Source of the DNA: Owenia fusiformis
Lineage: Eukaryota > Annelida > Polychaeta > Sabellida > Oweniidae
NCBI GenBank assembly: GCA_903813345.2
Contig: CAIIXF020000005.1
Coordinates: 12,899,375-12,963,374 of the forward strand
DNA: 64,000 bases
Reading direction: 5' to 3'
How positions within the stretch are numbered: the stretch's first letter is position 1; each line of letters starts with the position of its first letter. A program made the translations under genes and the position numbers. Below, piece by piece: positions 46,269 through 57,811 of this stretch. A model generated the notes under the pieces. That model worked only from the letters and a program-made list of their open reading frames with translations. It did not search any database and was not told the origin of the DNA.

Positions 46269-46448
46269 TTAATGGTGCATGGTCAGAATGGGGCCAATAT
46301 GGGCAGAGTTGTAGCGACGACTGTTATTCAAAAAGGGAACGTCGTTGTAATGATCCATCACCGAGATATGGAGGACAAAATTGTTATAACATGAACGATG
46401 ATAAAGAGTATATGAAATGCTATTCCATCAGTCCTAGTAGATGTAGAG
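46269..46448 (+). CDS. TSP1/EGF gene, thrombospondin type-1 domain exon (phase 1-1)
   Basis: The acceptor TTTTGTTTTTCAG and donor TAGAG|GTAAAT bound 180 bp in one open frame. The peptide NGAWSEWGQYGQSC then SDDCYSKRERRCNDPSPRYG then GQNC is a textbook TSP1 repeat: paired Trp (W-S-E-W), a basic ladder (KRERR), the P-S-P-R-Y-G-G turn and six Cys in usual order, followed by a short Cys-containing tail (SISPSRCR). TSP1 modules sit outside the cell, bind glycosaminoglycans and protein partners, and often carry C-mannosylated Trp. The symmetrical phase-1 boundaries are the classic signature of a shuffled extracellular module. Part of a plus-strand multi-exon gene continuing at 49168. Confidence 0.92.
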
Positions 46449-46956
46449 GTAAATCGTTCCAAGAAAAACGTTTTAATGCTTTCTTATTAAGTCTCCGATT
46501 TATCATCTGACAAACGCGTTCCTTTCAACAATTAAAGGTCGAGTGCCCGGAAATATTACACAATTGAACATGTTGAACAACTAATATACATACTTTTTGT
46601 GGCTTGGTTGAATGGCTATGAATCCCAAGTTCCGATGTGTCTCATGAAGAAGATAATAGAGTGACAAGGATTATGTCAAGCGGAGTTCATAATTTTTGCA
46701 AATTTTCTTCTTGGATCGAAACTTTCATTTTAATTCGATTAATTTACGATAGGTGGCAAAAGGTCTAAAGGTAGGTCACGTGACGCAAAACAACGAATCA
46801 AATGACAAGAAAACAATGATCAATTCGCCAGATGGCGTAGTGAAAGGAGGTCAATTCTACGACAAACGAAAACCGTTTAGCTCAGCTTCAATTTTGCTCT
46901 GAGTTGAACGAAACTGAAACTCCTTTCGCCGATATCTAAGTCGAAATTGGGACTTT
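46449..46956. other. Gene-free intron stretch
   Basis: AT-rich sequence, no repeat or exon recognised. Confidence 0.3.
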
Positions 46957-47330
46957 ATAGTAGCCCGGACAGAATTGTTCAAGGGTCACTTTTTCTTTAA
47001 TAACTTTTTTTATTTTCAGTTTTACCAAAATCTGAAATACTTAATCTGAAAACTACAGTAAGATTAACTTTCAACTGAACATACAAATCCACAATGCATA
47101 CCACCATTTTTGAACAAATATGAGACAAAATGGTGAATTATGCATTTGCGTCACTCATACTATGAACGCCTATAATACCAATAAATTAAGAGATGTTCCT
47201 TAAATATTTTTTTCTATGTCAGAATTCTACTCTAGTTTTCAAATATGTAATTAGATTTTGATAATACTGAAAACTAGCAAAGTTATTAAAGAAAAAGTGA
47301 CCATTGAACAATTCTGTCCGGGCTACTATG
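46957..47330. mobile_element. 374-bp MITE with ~60-bp terminal inverted repeats
   Basis: ATAGTAGCCCGGACAGAATT begins an arm running through TTCAAGGGTCACTTTTTCTT; the mirror ends AATTCTGTCCGGGCTACTAT. Target duplication not clear. The interior is AT-rich. Confidence 0.85.
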
Positions 47331-47805
47331 ATACATAATTACAAGAGCTTAATACATGCACAGAATAGCGACGATAAAATCCCTTGAAATGAGGACCAAG
47401 TGATTAAAGAGTTGAAGTGACGGTTATGTCCGCCATTTGTGACAACTGTATCTGACTTTACCGTTGTCAGGCTATTCCGGTGTGAGGTTTGCCCACAGCG
47501 CAATATTGGCCAAGGAATGTAACTATCTCTCTGATGATCATGAAATACTGTAGGCTGGTAGGAGATTGAATGATGTACACATGTACCAAATATCAGGGAG
47601 AATTTTTCTAAAATGACAACGATATGGGGAAAATAGCGGCAGGGATGCCGTTTTATTCGACCACTCTGTATTTATTTGACATCCTGTAGAACAACTAGAA
47701 ATTGTCAAGATGCAATTAAAACAGCTAGCACATAACAAAACATAAGCACCCTTCAAAAATGATGCTTTATCACAACTGATCTACATATAGGTTCCAAATC
47801 GGGAT
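47331..47805. other. Gene-free intron stretch
   Basis: No exon or repeat recognised. A segment near 47560-47640 (GTACCAAATATCAGGGAGAA, AAATAGCGGCAGG) resembles one near 58150-58215, so a diverged dispersed repeat is possible. Confidence 0.3.
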
Positions 47806-48681
47806 CACTGAAGGGTTTGTAAAAAAAACGGGTACCGGTTACCGGGTAGTAAATCCTCGGTGCTGGGTTCAAACTTGGTACCCGGTCGAAAAAAACGGGT
47901 ACCCAAAAAACGAAAAATAAGAATATATAATATAATTAAATCATTAGAAAACGTGTAAGATTTGTTTTGAATTTACAAAAATGTATGTAACTTCCTTCAA
48001 AATTGAGCTAGAAGCTTCAAATAAAAAGCATTTTAAGGCTCTTTTCTTTCTCTATCATCATGGTCATATTTTCATTGGTTTCTTTTTTTTTGGGGGGGGG
48101 GGGAGGGGCTACGCCTATGACATTGCAAGACGTAACAATTTACACTTCAGTGGACGTTTCGTCGAAAATTGGGATAACTTAAATTATGATTAATAATCAA
48201 AATCGTACACGTTGCATCATGTAAATTAACACACGTCACCTCTCTGCTGAAGTAACGATAGCTATTTACAGATTTAAATCATAATCAAAACAATTCACGT
48301 ACCAACATACGAACTATTAAAGATAGAGTAAGATTGATTTGTCATGTTTTTCAAATCGTCTTACAATGTCATAGGCGTAGCCAGGAGGGGAGTCGTTGGT
48401 GCGATCGCACCCCCCATAACCAATGAAAATATGACCATGATGATAGAGGAAGAAAAGAGCATTCAAATGCTTTTTTGAAGCGTCTGGCTCAATTTTGAAG
48501 GAAGTTACATACATTTTTGTAAATTCAAAACAAATCTTACACGTTTTCTAATGATCTTATTATGTTATATATTCGTTTTTTGGGTACCCGTTTTTTTCGA
48601 CCGGGTACCGGGTACCAAGTTTGAACCCAGCATGGAGGATTTACTACCCGGTACCCGGTTTTTTCTACAAATCCTTCACTG
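47806..48681. mobile_element. ~876-bp foldback with GGTACCGGGTA arms
   Basis: The left arm starts CACTGAAGGGTTTGTA and runs through GGGTACCGGTTACCGGGTAG; the right arm mirrors it (CTACCCGGTACCCGG, then CAAATCCTTCACTG). Inside the arms lie two inverted copies of the dispersed poly-G family (47950-48120 and 48370-48545), so the fold continues inward for about 300 bp on each side. No coding frame of interest. Confidence 0.8.
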
Positions 48682-49167
48682 AATTAGAAAATCAAAATAT
48701 AAAACTCAAACCTCACCCGTACTGTCTCTGTCGAATCGTGTCTCTAACCTACAGTCTCTTAGATTATGTCCTTCACATCATTCTACAACGTTAACTTCAC
48801 TTTTAATCAGTTTATTAAGGAAAAAATAATAAGACATAAGCCATGGCTTATTTAAAAGATCTCCTTCTGCTTTTGAAGATAAACAAACAATCAGAATATT
48901 GAAAAGACCCCTTTCCTGTGACCTGGCTCATATACATGTATGTTACGCCATAATTCAGGTAGGGTGTAGTGGTTTTGGTGTCTGTGACTATGTTTTAGGG
49001 GGAAACAATTTCAGCCATGTCTTTCCCAGAGTAATTTAACCCTTAATTTATGTGGACATCCAAGATGACCCGGATGCTAACAAATGGATATGTTGCCATA
49101 ATTCAGAAAATAGATCAGTTACCAAAGAGCGTTTATGAAAATTTAATGTGTTCTTTTTCTATTCCAG
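48682..49167. other. Gene-free intron stretch
   Basis: Ends in the pyrimidine-rich acceptor of the 49168 exon. Nothing else supported. Confidence 0.3.
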
Positions 49168-49302
49168 AATACCCCATAGATGGCTGTAACCATACCATAT
49201 GTCGTAACGTCGACGGTAATTGCAGTGCGAATTGTGAAAGATGTGAACATGACTATGGAACGCATGGGAGAGCGTATGAAAATAGAGGTAGTACATGTGC
49301 TG
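49168..49302 (+). CDS. TSP1/EGF gene, Cys-rich exon (phase 1-1)
   Basis: The acceptor TTCTTTTTCTATTCCAG and donor TGCTG|GTAAGT bound 135 bp (2+132+1). Joined to the previous exon the first codon is GAA (Glu); the peptide reads YPIDGCNHTICRNVDGNC then SANCERCEHDYGTHGRAY then ENRGSTCA. Six Cys in 45 residues with a C-x3-C-x2-C cluster indicate a small disulfide-bonded extracellular module. One N-H-T sequon is present. The module runs straight into the EGF-like exon at 50462 (phase 1 again), so the last Cys may pair across the exon boundary. I cannot name the subfamily. Confidence 0.85.
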
Positions 49303-49401
49303 GTAAGTAATATCCTATAGCCAACAAATTTTTATCTTGGTCAATAACTAGGTCAAATTTTACATTTTAACCTTCTATTGATTATCCCCGTTCCCCGTTC
49401 C

Positions 49402-49510
49402 TTCCTTCCTTCCTTCCTTCCTTCCTTCCTTCCTTCCTTCCTTCCTTCCTTCCTTCCTTCCTTCCTTCCTTCCTTCCTTCCCTTCCTTCCTCCCTCCCTC
49501 CCTCCCTCCC
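49402..49510. repeat. (CTTC)n / (CCTC)n microsatellite
   Basis: Uninterrupted CTTC tetramers grading into CCTC; looser CTTC-rich DNA continues to about 49590. The open frame across it (LPSFLPSF) is repeat-driven. Confidence 0.97.
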
Positions 49511-49589
49511 TACCTTCTTTCCTATCATTCCTTCCTATTCTATCCTATCATTTCTATCTCTCCTTCCTTCCTATCATTTCCTTCCTAGG

Positions 49590-50290
49590 GTTGGAGCCAC
49601 AATTAGGGTTGGGGTTAAGGTTAGAGTCAGTGCTAGAGTTAGAGCGAGACTTAAGGTTAGCTTTGAATTGAGGTAAGAGGTGAAGTAAGCGTTAGCAACG
49701 GATCTTTGTACTTCTGGCTCGAGTTTTAATATTTTAATGTAAGCAATGGCATTTCAAGGTTTCACTTTTTAACTTCAAGGGCCTCCTTAAAACATCAATT
49801 CGAAGATCTACTATCTGCCTCAAAAGCGGACATCGTAAGCATTTCAAAATTGAAAACCAAATTAAGATGGCCAATTACTTCTCGAGTTATAAGCGTTTAA
49901 AGTTCACGTATGACGGATCGTCGCTATTTTGTCTTCTGGGGCCTCCGTTGAATATTCGAACATGTTTTCTATCTGCTTCAGAGGCGGGCATCATAAGCAC
50001 TTCAGAACTGCAAACCGAATTGAAATCATCCCATTACTTCTCGAGTTATAAGCTTTTGAAGTTCACGTATGCCTGGTCGCATCAGTATTATTAGGACTCC
50101 AGATTCATCTGTCTTAATTATTGCTTTCCATCGGACGTTTTTCAGAAAAATGTCTACACACGTTTTCTACCAAACTAGAAGAGTTAACCTAAATCTGCTT
50201 ACATGGTTACTTTTGGGTTGGGTCAAGGATGCTCGGAAATTGGGTCAAATGTTTATCTAGGTCAAAGATCAAGACCTAGGTTAAATCCTA
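49590..50290. repeat. Intron repeat block, 160-bp duplication and inverted-family end
   Basis: CTTCTCGAGTTATAAGCGTT (49877) recurs 160 bp later as CTTCTCGAGTTATAAGCTTT, with homologous sequence before each. At 50089 TTATTAGGACTCCAGAT begins a stretch (to about 50280, with GGAAATTGGGTCAAATGTTT and ATCTAGGTCAAAG) that is inverted relative to 53640-53875. Open frames here have no domain. Confidence 0.6.
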
Positions 50291-50461
50291 TTTTTTCCAA
50301 TTTTCGCCGTCATTCTTTAATTTTTCGTCTCAATTCATGTTTCATAGTTCCAAGCAGATTTTGAGGAGATAACAGGAAAGTTAATCATTAATACACACCT
50401 CATTGGCATGTAATATAAACCAAAAGTTTTTGTTCTATGCATTGAATTTTTACATTTCAAG

Positions 50462-50563
50462 AATTGTGTTCATGGAGAAGTAATTTGTGTTACCCGGGAA
50501 CATGTGAAGCGGGGCTCATATGTACCTGTTCAGATGGATTTTCTGGCTACCATTGCACTACAA
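50462..50563 (+). CDS. TSP1/EGF gene, EGF-like exon (phase 1-1)
   Basis: The acceptor TTTTTACATTTCAAG and donor ACAA|GTGAGT bound 102 bp (2+99+1). With the carried G the first codon is GAA, then LCSWRSNLCYPGTCEAG and LICTCSDGFSGYHCTT. The spacing C-x6-C-x4-C-x5-C-x-C-x8-C, with the conserved G-F-x-G-x-x-C end, is an EGF-like domain. No calcium-binding D/N-x-D/N-E start is visible, so it is likely the non-calcium type. Follows the Cys-rich exon in phase and is separated from the next exon by only 385 bp. Supports a secreted or single-pass surface protein. Confidence 0.9.
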
Positions 50564-50948
50564 GTGAGTATTCGAGATTCAAACACACTGTTCTGCATGA
50601 TTGTGAAATATTTCTTTAAACCCCAAATGCGTCAAACTCTCAGCAAACCATGTTATTAAATTGCGTTAATTTGTGGCATTCTTGGATTTTGATGTCTTCT
50701 TTCTTTTTATTACGTACATTTTCATATATTGTACTTCAAGAGATCTTGAATATATTCAAAGAAAGAATGATTATGGAGGTCTTATTTAAAGAAACTGAAA
50801 TTAACTAAAATATCACGACATATATATATTTACAAAATCAAAGGTGAATAAAAATTGAAGCATTTCGTTCTTATATCCACGGACTTTCTGCAGGTCCGTG
50901 TTATATCATATTTATTTTAAATTACAAATCAAAGTTTTCGTTGATTAG

Positions 50949-51072
50949 TTGAAGCAAAACCTGATTTTCCAAAGTGCGAGGCGACATTGGTTATGGTTGA
51001 AAACGACAACAAAGTATTAACGCAATGCAACGACACTCTACCTATCACAGCTATATACACAAACATGTTGAG
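50949..51072 (+). CDS. TSP1/EGF gene, exon after the EGF module (phase 1-2)
   Basis: The acceptor TTTTCGTTGATTAG and donor TTGAG|GTAAGT bound 124 bp. The carried A gives ATT (Ile), then EAKPDFPKCEATLVMVEN then DNKVLTQCNDTLPITAIYTN and ML. Two Cys 18 apart and alternating hydrophobic residues suggest the start of a beta-rich extracellular domain continuing in the 56039 exon. Not recognised. The phase change to 2 shows that this domain is split by an internal intron rather than being a single-exon module. The intron that follows (5 kb) holds repeats and several foldback elements. Confidence 0.82.
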
Positions 51073-51384
51073 GTAAGTAGTACACAGTGCTAATGCTTTG
51101 ATATTTGAACTATATCAGGCATATATGACATGGAAACTCTGTAGTATGACAATTTTATCATATATCGTGCGTGGGCGACACAGTTCAACGATATCTTCCA
51201 CCGCTTAAAGATGCATTATGCCATAGGTTTCTCCCCCAGACAATCAATGATTTCTTATTGTTATTGCTCATATAACTAGATTTTGGAAATTGAACGAGTT
51301 CAATTTCAGACTCCAGATCTAGACTTTTTTTAGCCGAGTCATCCAGAATAAGCCAAGTCATCCAAAATAAGCTAAGTCATCCAG

Positions 51385-51590
51385 CAAAAGATGGATGGAT
51401 GGATGGATGGATGGATGAAAAAGGAAGGAAGGATAGGATAGAATAGGAAGGAACGATAGGATAGAATAGGAAAGAAGGATAGAATAGAATAGAAAGAAGG
51501 GATAGAATAGGAAGGATAGGAAGGAGAGGATACGAAGCAAGGGTAGATAGGAAGGATAGGATAGGATCAGAAAGGAAGGATGGATGCATT
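51385..51590. repeat. (GGAT)n / GGAAGGATAGGATA microsatellite
   Basis: Pure GGAT at 51391-51416, then degenerate AGGAAGGATAGAATAG units. The minus-strand open frames here (SILSYSILSF) are repeat-driven. Confidence 0.95.
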
Positions 51591-52880
51591 TTTCAATATT
51601 TTCTTCTCCACTTTTGACTTTCTATCAGGATACCATCAGATCGATTTTTCTTGAAATTTCAAAACGCCATAACTTCCGAACCCGAAGTCGGATCGAAATT
51701 TGATTTGCAGATTCGGATTCCTGACAAAATTCTACTCCTAATTCATAACTCATACGTTAAATTTGGCGAATTTTTATTTTGACCTACTTTTCGGACACGC
51801 CATAACTTCGGAACCGGAAGTCGAATCGAAATTTGGTTAGCAGATTTGGTTTTCTGGGAAAATTCTATTCTTAATTCATAACTCAAACGTTAAATTTGGA
51901 GAACTTTTTAAATTGACCTACTTTTCGGACACCATATCTCAAAAGTGGGTCAAAATACTTTCTGACGGCAAAAGGCTTACGCTATTAGCACACTCTTGGC
52001 TACATGTATACACAATTTCGAGGAATATAATTAAAGTGTAGTGTCAGAATCGCAAAAATAAGGATAAACTATGAATTTGACCTAGATTTTGACCTAGGGA
52101 TTTTGGTGTCCAAATTTTGAAAAATTAGGTAGCCTTCGAGGTTCCCTTCTTTCATAGGCTTTCATTATTTTAAGCTGTAATTAGTCCATATCTTGTATTT
52201 TACACTTCAAAAAAATCTTTTTTCCCATTGACATAACATGTCAATGGGAAAAACATAACAGACATAACAGGGGGGACCAAATTTAGCGATTTTTGAGCTT
52301 TCAAAATGTCATAACTTCCGAACCAGAAGTCGGATTGAAATTTAGTTTGCAGATTCGGATTCCCGAGAAAATTCTATACTTAATTCATAACTCAAACGTC
52401 AAATTTGGAGAATTTTTTATTTTGACCTACTTTTCGGACACCCTATCTCAAAAGTGGGGCAAAATACTTTCTGACGGCAAAAGGCTAACACTATTAGCAC
52501 ACTGTTGGCTACATGTATACAAAATTTCGAAGAATATAATTAATCTGTAGTGTCAGAATCGCAAAAATAAGAAAAAACTTTGAATTTGACCTAGATTCTG
52601 ACCTAGGCATTTTGATGTCCAAATTTTAAAGCTAGATGGCTTTTGAGGTCCCATTCTTTTAAAAGCTTTCATTATATTTAGCTGAACTCAGTCTATATTT
52701 CGTATTTTTCACTTCAAAAAAATCTTTTTTCCCATTGACTTAACATGGGCACCAAATTTAGCGATTTTTGAGATTTCAAAACGACATAACTTCCTAACAG
52801 TAACTTCCTAACAGGAAGTCTGATTCGGTTTTGGTTTTCAGATTCAGAATTCTGAGAAAATTTCCCATAAGACTAATATC
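51591..52880. repeat. Diverged tandem repeat block, at least three units
   Basis: CATAACTTCCGAACC-GAAGTCGGAT recurs at about 51668, 51790, 52310 and 52785, each followed by GCAGATTCGGATTC, AATTCATAACTCA and TTGACCTACTTTTCGGACA. The 51900-52230 and 52440-52760 stretches are parallel copies (CTTTCTGACGGCAAAAGGCT, AAAATCTTTTTTCCCATTGAC). Function unknown; it may be one transposon with internal duplications. Confidence 0.7.
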
Positions 52881-52887
52881 CTGGGCC

Positions 52888-53483
52888 CCGTTTTTGTACC
52901 GTTCGTAGTAACGAACGTTCGCAATTCGTAAATTCGTAAATATTTAAAAAGTTACGAATGAGTTACGAATTCGTAAAGTTGCGAATGGATCATTTTTGTA
53001 CGCTTTCGTAAGTCATTCGTAACTTTCCAATTGTTTAGAGTAAGATTAACGAATAGGTTGACGTCATATTCCACAGTTGTCAGGACAGATAGTACAACAA
53101 ACAGGGTTGATCAAAATAATAAAACCAAAGTCATACAATAAGAACTTTATTAAAATAAAGATTCCTTGAAAAGTACTAAAATAGATATAGAAATAGGTTG
53201 ATAATGCGTTGATAACGGTGTTGCCCTTTGTGTTCTCTGATTTAGAATGACAAAACGTCACAAATCACAATATAAATGAATAAATAAGAGGCCGTTCGCA
53301 AAGTTACGAAAGGGTCAGAGGTGGTATTAAATCTACGAACGAAAACAGGCATGACGTCACTATTTTCGTAAATTTACGAATCGTTCGTAACTTTACGAAT
53401 CTTACGAAAATGCAACTTTGCGAAATTCGCAAATTAAACAATGGACTTACGAACGTTCGTTACTACGAACGGTACAAAAACGG
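52888..53483. mobile_element. 596-bp foldback MITE rich in TTCGTAA/TTACGAA
   Basis: CCGTTTTTGTACCGTTCGTA and its mirror TACGAACGGTACAAAAACGG are perfect 20-bp ends. Each arm is packed with TTACGAA and TTCGTAA words (more than twelve), which pair in many registers. It sits inside the preceding tandem block, whose TGAGAAAATTTCCC/GAAGAAC context is interrupted by it. Confidence 0.88.
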
Positions 53484-54380
53484 ATATTTGATTCGAAGAA
53501 CTTATTTTTGGACCTCGTTTTCGGACACTGATATCTCGAAATCGGTTTGAGATATCAAAAAACTAAATCGACCCTAGGTTTCCTACTTTTTTATAAGGAA
53601 CACAATGAAAAAAACCCGGATCGAAAATATTGAAGGACGACCGAGAAAATCGAAAAAAGTGACAAAGTACTGGATTTGACCTAGTTCTTGACCTTTGACC
53701 TAGATAAAAATTTGACCCAATTTCCGAGGAACTAGATACTGGACCTAAATTGACCAAATGATTGACTTCACTGAAGACCTTATGGTTATTGAGAAAACTG
53801 GTTTAGAAAAAGAAGAAGAAGAAGAATAAGAAAACTGACGAAAACAATAGACTCCAGATTTCATCTGGAGTCTAATAATATCTCACATACCATGGATATA
53901 TCTTGAGAATGACTTTTGGGTATATTATTGCCGAAATATCGGAAATAATCAACAGAACAACCAGAATTAAACACAATCGATTCCCCGGCTATCGAGGGGA
54001 ATCCCCAATTTGTCACACAAGTGCCCACAAGCGCCTTGAACCAGGGAGCCAATCAGGTTGATGATAAACAAATTGAACGACCAATCAGATAACAGGAGGA
54101 CTTTCCCGGAATAGTCAAACTTCAAATTGAATTAATTTCTTCGAAAATAATTAGATCGGCCAGCACAATCGCAAAATTAACACTGAAAGAGGGGGATTTT
54201 GGACTTCTTCTTTGGTAAGTCGATGGGTATATATTTGGTGAAACTCGATATGCAAAAAAGTCCAGAGTGGTCTTGATTGTGCTATCATATGGCATAGAGC
54301 CTCTTTAAGGAAAGGTAACTGGAAATATATGATACGGTAAAGGTCATGAATCGTGGCGCTCAATATATGAACAATTGATC
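53484..54380. repeat. Tail of the intron repeat block
   Basis: CTCGTTTTCGGACACTGATA continues the preceding tandem block. 53640-53720 is the inverted match to 50200-50280. ACTCCAGATTTCATCTGGAGT (53848-53868) is a short hairpin, and TCTAATAATA at its end mirrors TATTATTAGG at 50087. An (AAG)n run lies at 53808-53828. No gene. Confidence 0.55.
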
Positions 54381-55140
54381 TTATCACATGCTCTGTAAAA
54401 TTCCAGTAATCTGATTGGTTGATTACCGTGTGAGTTTTCCCGTCTCACACGGCCGTCTCACACGTTACTAGAGGCAACCAGTGATGATCAATAGCAACGA
54501 TGTGACGTCACTGATTATATCACTTCTAGCTAAGGAAAACAATATGACGTCATACTATTTCACAAACAAGTACGAATACAACGGTATGACGTCATATTGT
54601 TTCAAAGCGAAATCAAAAATTATAGTAGTTACCAGAAGTACTGAACACAATCATAACTGACCAAATCAAAATGATTCAAAATTCCTAGACATGTGATAAA
54701 ATCGTCATCACACGTTTCAGCTTATGTGATACAGGAAATATTCCACTCGGGTAACAATGTATCACCACTCAAGCTTCGCTTTCGTGGATGATACAGTATT
54801 ACCTTTCGTGGAATATTTCCTGTATCACATGCTGAAACGTGTGATAACTGATATTATCACATGCTCTGTAAAATTCCAGTAATCTGATTGGTTGATTACC
54901 GTGTGAGTTTTCCCGTCTCACACGGCCGTCTCACACGTTACTAGAGGCAACCAGTGATGATCAATAGCAACGATGTGACGTCACTGATTATATCACTTCT
55001 AGCTAAGGAAAACAATATGACGTCTGAGAAGTACCGAACACAATCATAACTGACCAAATCAAAATGCTTCAAAATTCCTAGACATGTGATAAAATCGTCA
55101 TCACACGTTTCAGCTTATGTGATACAGGAAATATTCCACA
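54381..55140. mobile_element. Tandemly duplicated foldback element (TTATCACATGCTCTG)
   Basis: TTATCACATGCTCTGTAAAA starts a unit at 54381 and again at 54854, 473 bp later, with near-identical CTGATTGGTTGATTACCG and GTCTCACACGGCCGTCTCAC following. Copy 1 contains a palindrome at 54696-54847 (TCATCACACGTTTCAGC ... GCTGAAACGTGTGATAA). Copy 2 lacks an internal ~75-bp segment and its right arm. Confidence 0.8.
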
Positions 55141-56038
55141 GTTTCAATGTCATATAAGCCTGGTTATCAAATAATTGCGTCAACTATTAAGTAGTTTAAT
55201 TCAATGAAAACTAAAAATATCGAAATCGACAATAACGCAGATGCGAGTAGGTAGTTACCAGATTCACCACCAGGTGGCTCGTTCGGGTCAGATAGCATGG
55301 CGAGTATAGTAGAAAGTTCCCTTTAACTTAAATTACATCTATTTGCGTGGTTCAATTTTCATTTCACCCTTATGTATCTAATAGTTAGGCAAATTAAAAT
55401 ATGTCCAGTAAAAGAAAATGTTATCCGTCCAATACAAGAAAAGATAATTCACGTTTTGTGATTTTCTAACATGGGGTCTATGAGGAATCAACCCGAACAA
55501 GAAGTCACATTTTCAAAAAAATTAAATTTTCAAAGATGATAGACAATTTTCGAAACCATATTTCTAGATGTACATTTACATGCAGATTTCAAATATGACA
55601 TCGCTTTGACTGAATTTTGAATATTAATGACGTAAATCAAGATTATTTCTACTCGCATGTAGACTATTACCGTCCGCCATCTTAAATGCGAAGGTGATGG
55701 CCGTAAGCTTCGCTTGATACTGACCAGTAATGATATACACTTCTAAATCCATTAGTGTTTTTCAGATACATTCCGAAATTGAAATGTTTTTCTCTTCAAA
55801 GTGATAGCCTATATTAAATATGTTCTCAAACATTCATTGCTTTGCCTAATGTGTTAAATGAACTAATACGGCAAAGATTAAGACAGTCCGGGTAAAGGAA
55901 ACCGAGGCGAGACCCCCTCATCAGCTTGTATTATGAGTGATAACTTATGTTTGTCCATTTGTTAAGCTTGTTACAGTCGATTTTACATTATTAATTAATC
56001 AAGTGTAATGATTATCAGCTTCATATTTTGATCTACAG
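55141..56038. other. Gene-free intron stretch
   Basis: AT-rich sequence ending in the acceptor CATATTTTGATCTACAG of the 56039 exon. No other feature supported. Confidence 0.3.
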
Positions 56039-56172
56039 CATAAACAGAATCGATGTGGAATGGAAGACGATCTTTCAAAATTTTCCGCGACCTACGTTTC
56101 CTGACAACTATAAGATAGAGACTTTTAGGTTAGGGATTACTGCATCTTCAGGCCGTCTGTTCCTAGAAAGGG
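56039..56172 (+). CDS. TSP1/EGF gene, last exon seen in the window (phase 2-1)
   Basis: The acceptor CTACAG and donor AGAAAGG|G|GTAAG bound 134 bp (1+132+1). AG+C completes Ser, then INRIDVEWKTIFQNFPRP then TFPDNYKIETFRLGITASS and GRLFLER. It continues the domain begun at 50949; aromatic and basic residues alternate with hydrophobics, as in a beta-sandwich, but no family is recognised. No stop codon, so the gene continues in phase 1; the next exon should be beyond 63489 because a 7.2-kb transposon begins 73 bp downstream. Phase agreement across six exons is the main support. Confidence 0.8.
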
Positions 56173-57811
56173 GTAAGTTGATAAGGATTGCGCATACTAG
56201 CATTAATAGGGTTGCCGTAAACCGGGGGCCGAAGATCATATAATCACTGTTCCACAACTGGATGACTCTAACTGCAGTTAGCTTCATTCAAGATGGTGGA
56301 CAAAATTCGTTCGTTTCCGATAAATCTCCAATTACAGCCAAACCAAGCTGAATCTTGATCCCAAAAGTTTCGCCATGCAAACTCATAAAGATATTATTGT
56401 AAACAACCACAAATAAAGGCTCACGCACCCGCGATATTAGAGAAATTGAAAGAAAACGGCTTCACTTAGAATGACTCTAACTGAAGTTAGTGATGACGTA
56501 GGAATGAAGCTAACTGAAACGGGGAATGAAGCTAACTCAATGGGATGAATATATGGACGGCCCTGTCTGTTGTTATAAGATATCTAAATGTCATTGACTG
56601 TTGTTATTGGTTGTAGCCATTTGTATTTTGACATGGAGTGAGTTTCTATTCAATCCCATGGCCGGTGATCGTAGAAATTGGACGGAGGGGAGCAGACAAA
56701 TTCTGGTAGAAATGTCAACAAATCTGGAAAATTTACTTTTTCAAGACAAAATTTAGTTTACGATTGAATGGCCAAATGAATAGGCTTACGGTATGGTAAA
56801 ATATTGTAAGTATTCCGGATTAAAGTATATGATGTAAAAGGCGAAATGCCGCAAACGTCCGAAAGTCAATGTTTTGCTAGTCAAGCAAGAATGGTCTACA
56901 CGACCTGTAATTAAAAAACTTGTAAGTGACATTATCGTCACAAAATTAATGTCATTGCTGAGTAATTAAGTTCCCATACGTAATATAAAAAATAATTGAA
57001 GGGGCGGAGGGGGGGGGGCAATATTTCTATTATTCTTCTATTACTATTTTTATTTCTATTACAACTTCACCAAAATTCTTGTATTTCAAAATGAACTCAT
57101 AAAACGTACAATGTAATATGAAGCTGGATTTTACAGCTCTGAAGAATGAAAAATGGGGAATTTTAAGTTATATGACTTCAAGTCTAGAAACATCTCTTGT
57201 CATGTCTGATATACATAAATGCTCCCCGATGCTCAATAAATAAATGACTTATCCATCACAGATAATCGTCACATTTTTTCAAGTAGACTAAATGAAGTAG
57301 GAAAACCGATTGCGTTCCAATCGACTGTGCGACAATATATACAGGATCATGTTCCCCCTGGGACTATTAGACATTAGTCAGTTACTGAACATGTCCCTCC
57401 ATTAATTCACCCGTCCCCTTCTTGGCGGTACCAGGCTAGGCGTATACATGTACTGATAACATGCATACCAGCATACAAATAATTCAACAAAAGGGGTAGG
57501 CTGCATGATACTTCAAGACTTGAGTGACTTCGTTAAGATAAAGTAGCAAATGTAGGCTAATGACGTACTCTTTATTGTTATTTACGGTAGTCTAGTGTAA
57601 AACCAAACTTTCCATAAATTGGACAAATATTGTGCTTTTGTGTTATTCTATCAACAAGCTAAATGATTTTAATTTGAAATATACTTAAATAGTAATTATA
57701 TTTAGTTTATGTAACTGGTTTCATGACCATCAATCATTTATGTATCCGTGTATACGGAGTTGCAGAATGTGAGTGTCATCTCCCGGGTAAAGTAAAGGCA
57801 TATTTTCTGCA

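Noticed and set aside
49378-49671. 97-codon frame rich in LPSF
   Set aside because: Translation of the (CTTC)n microsatellite.
56625-56755. Possible continuation exon of the TSP1/EGF gene after GTTGTAG
   Set aside because: It lies inside the terminal region of the 7.2-kb element, has a weak acceptor, and its peptide ends in a stop without any recognisable domain.
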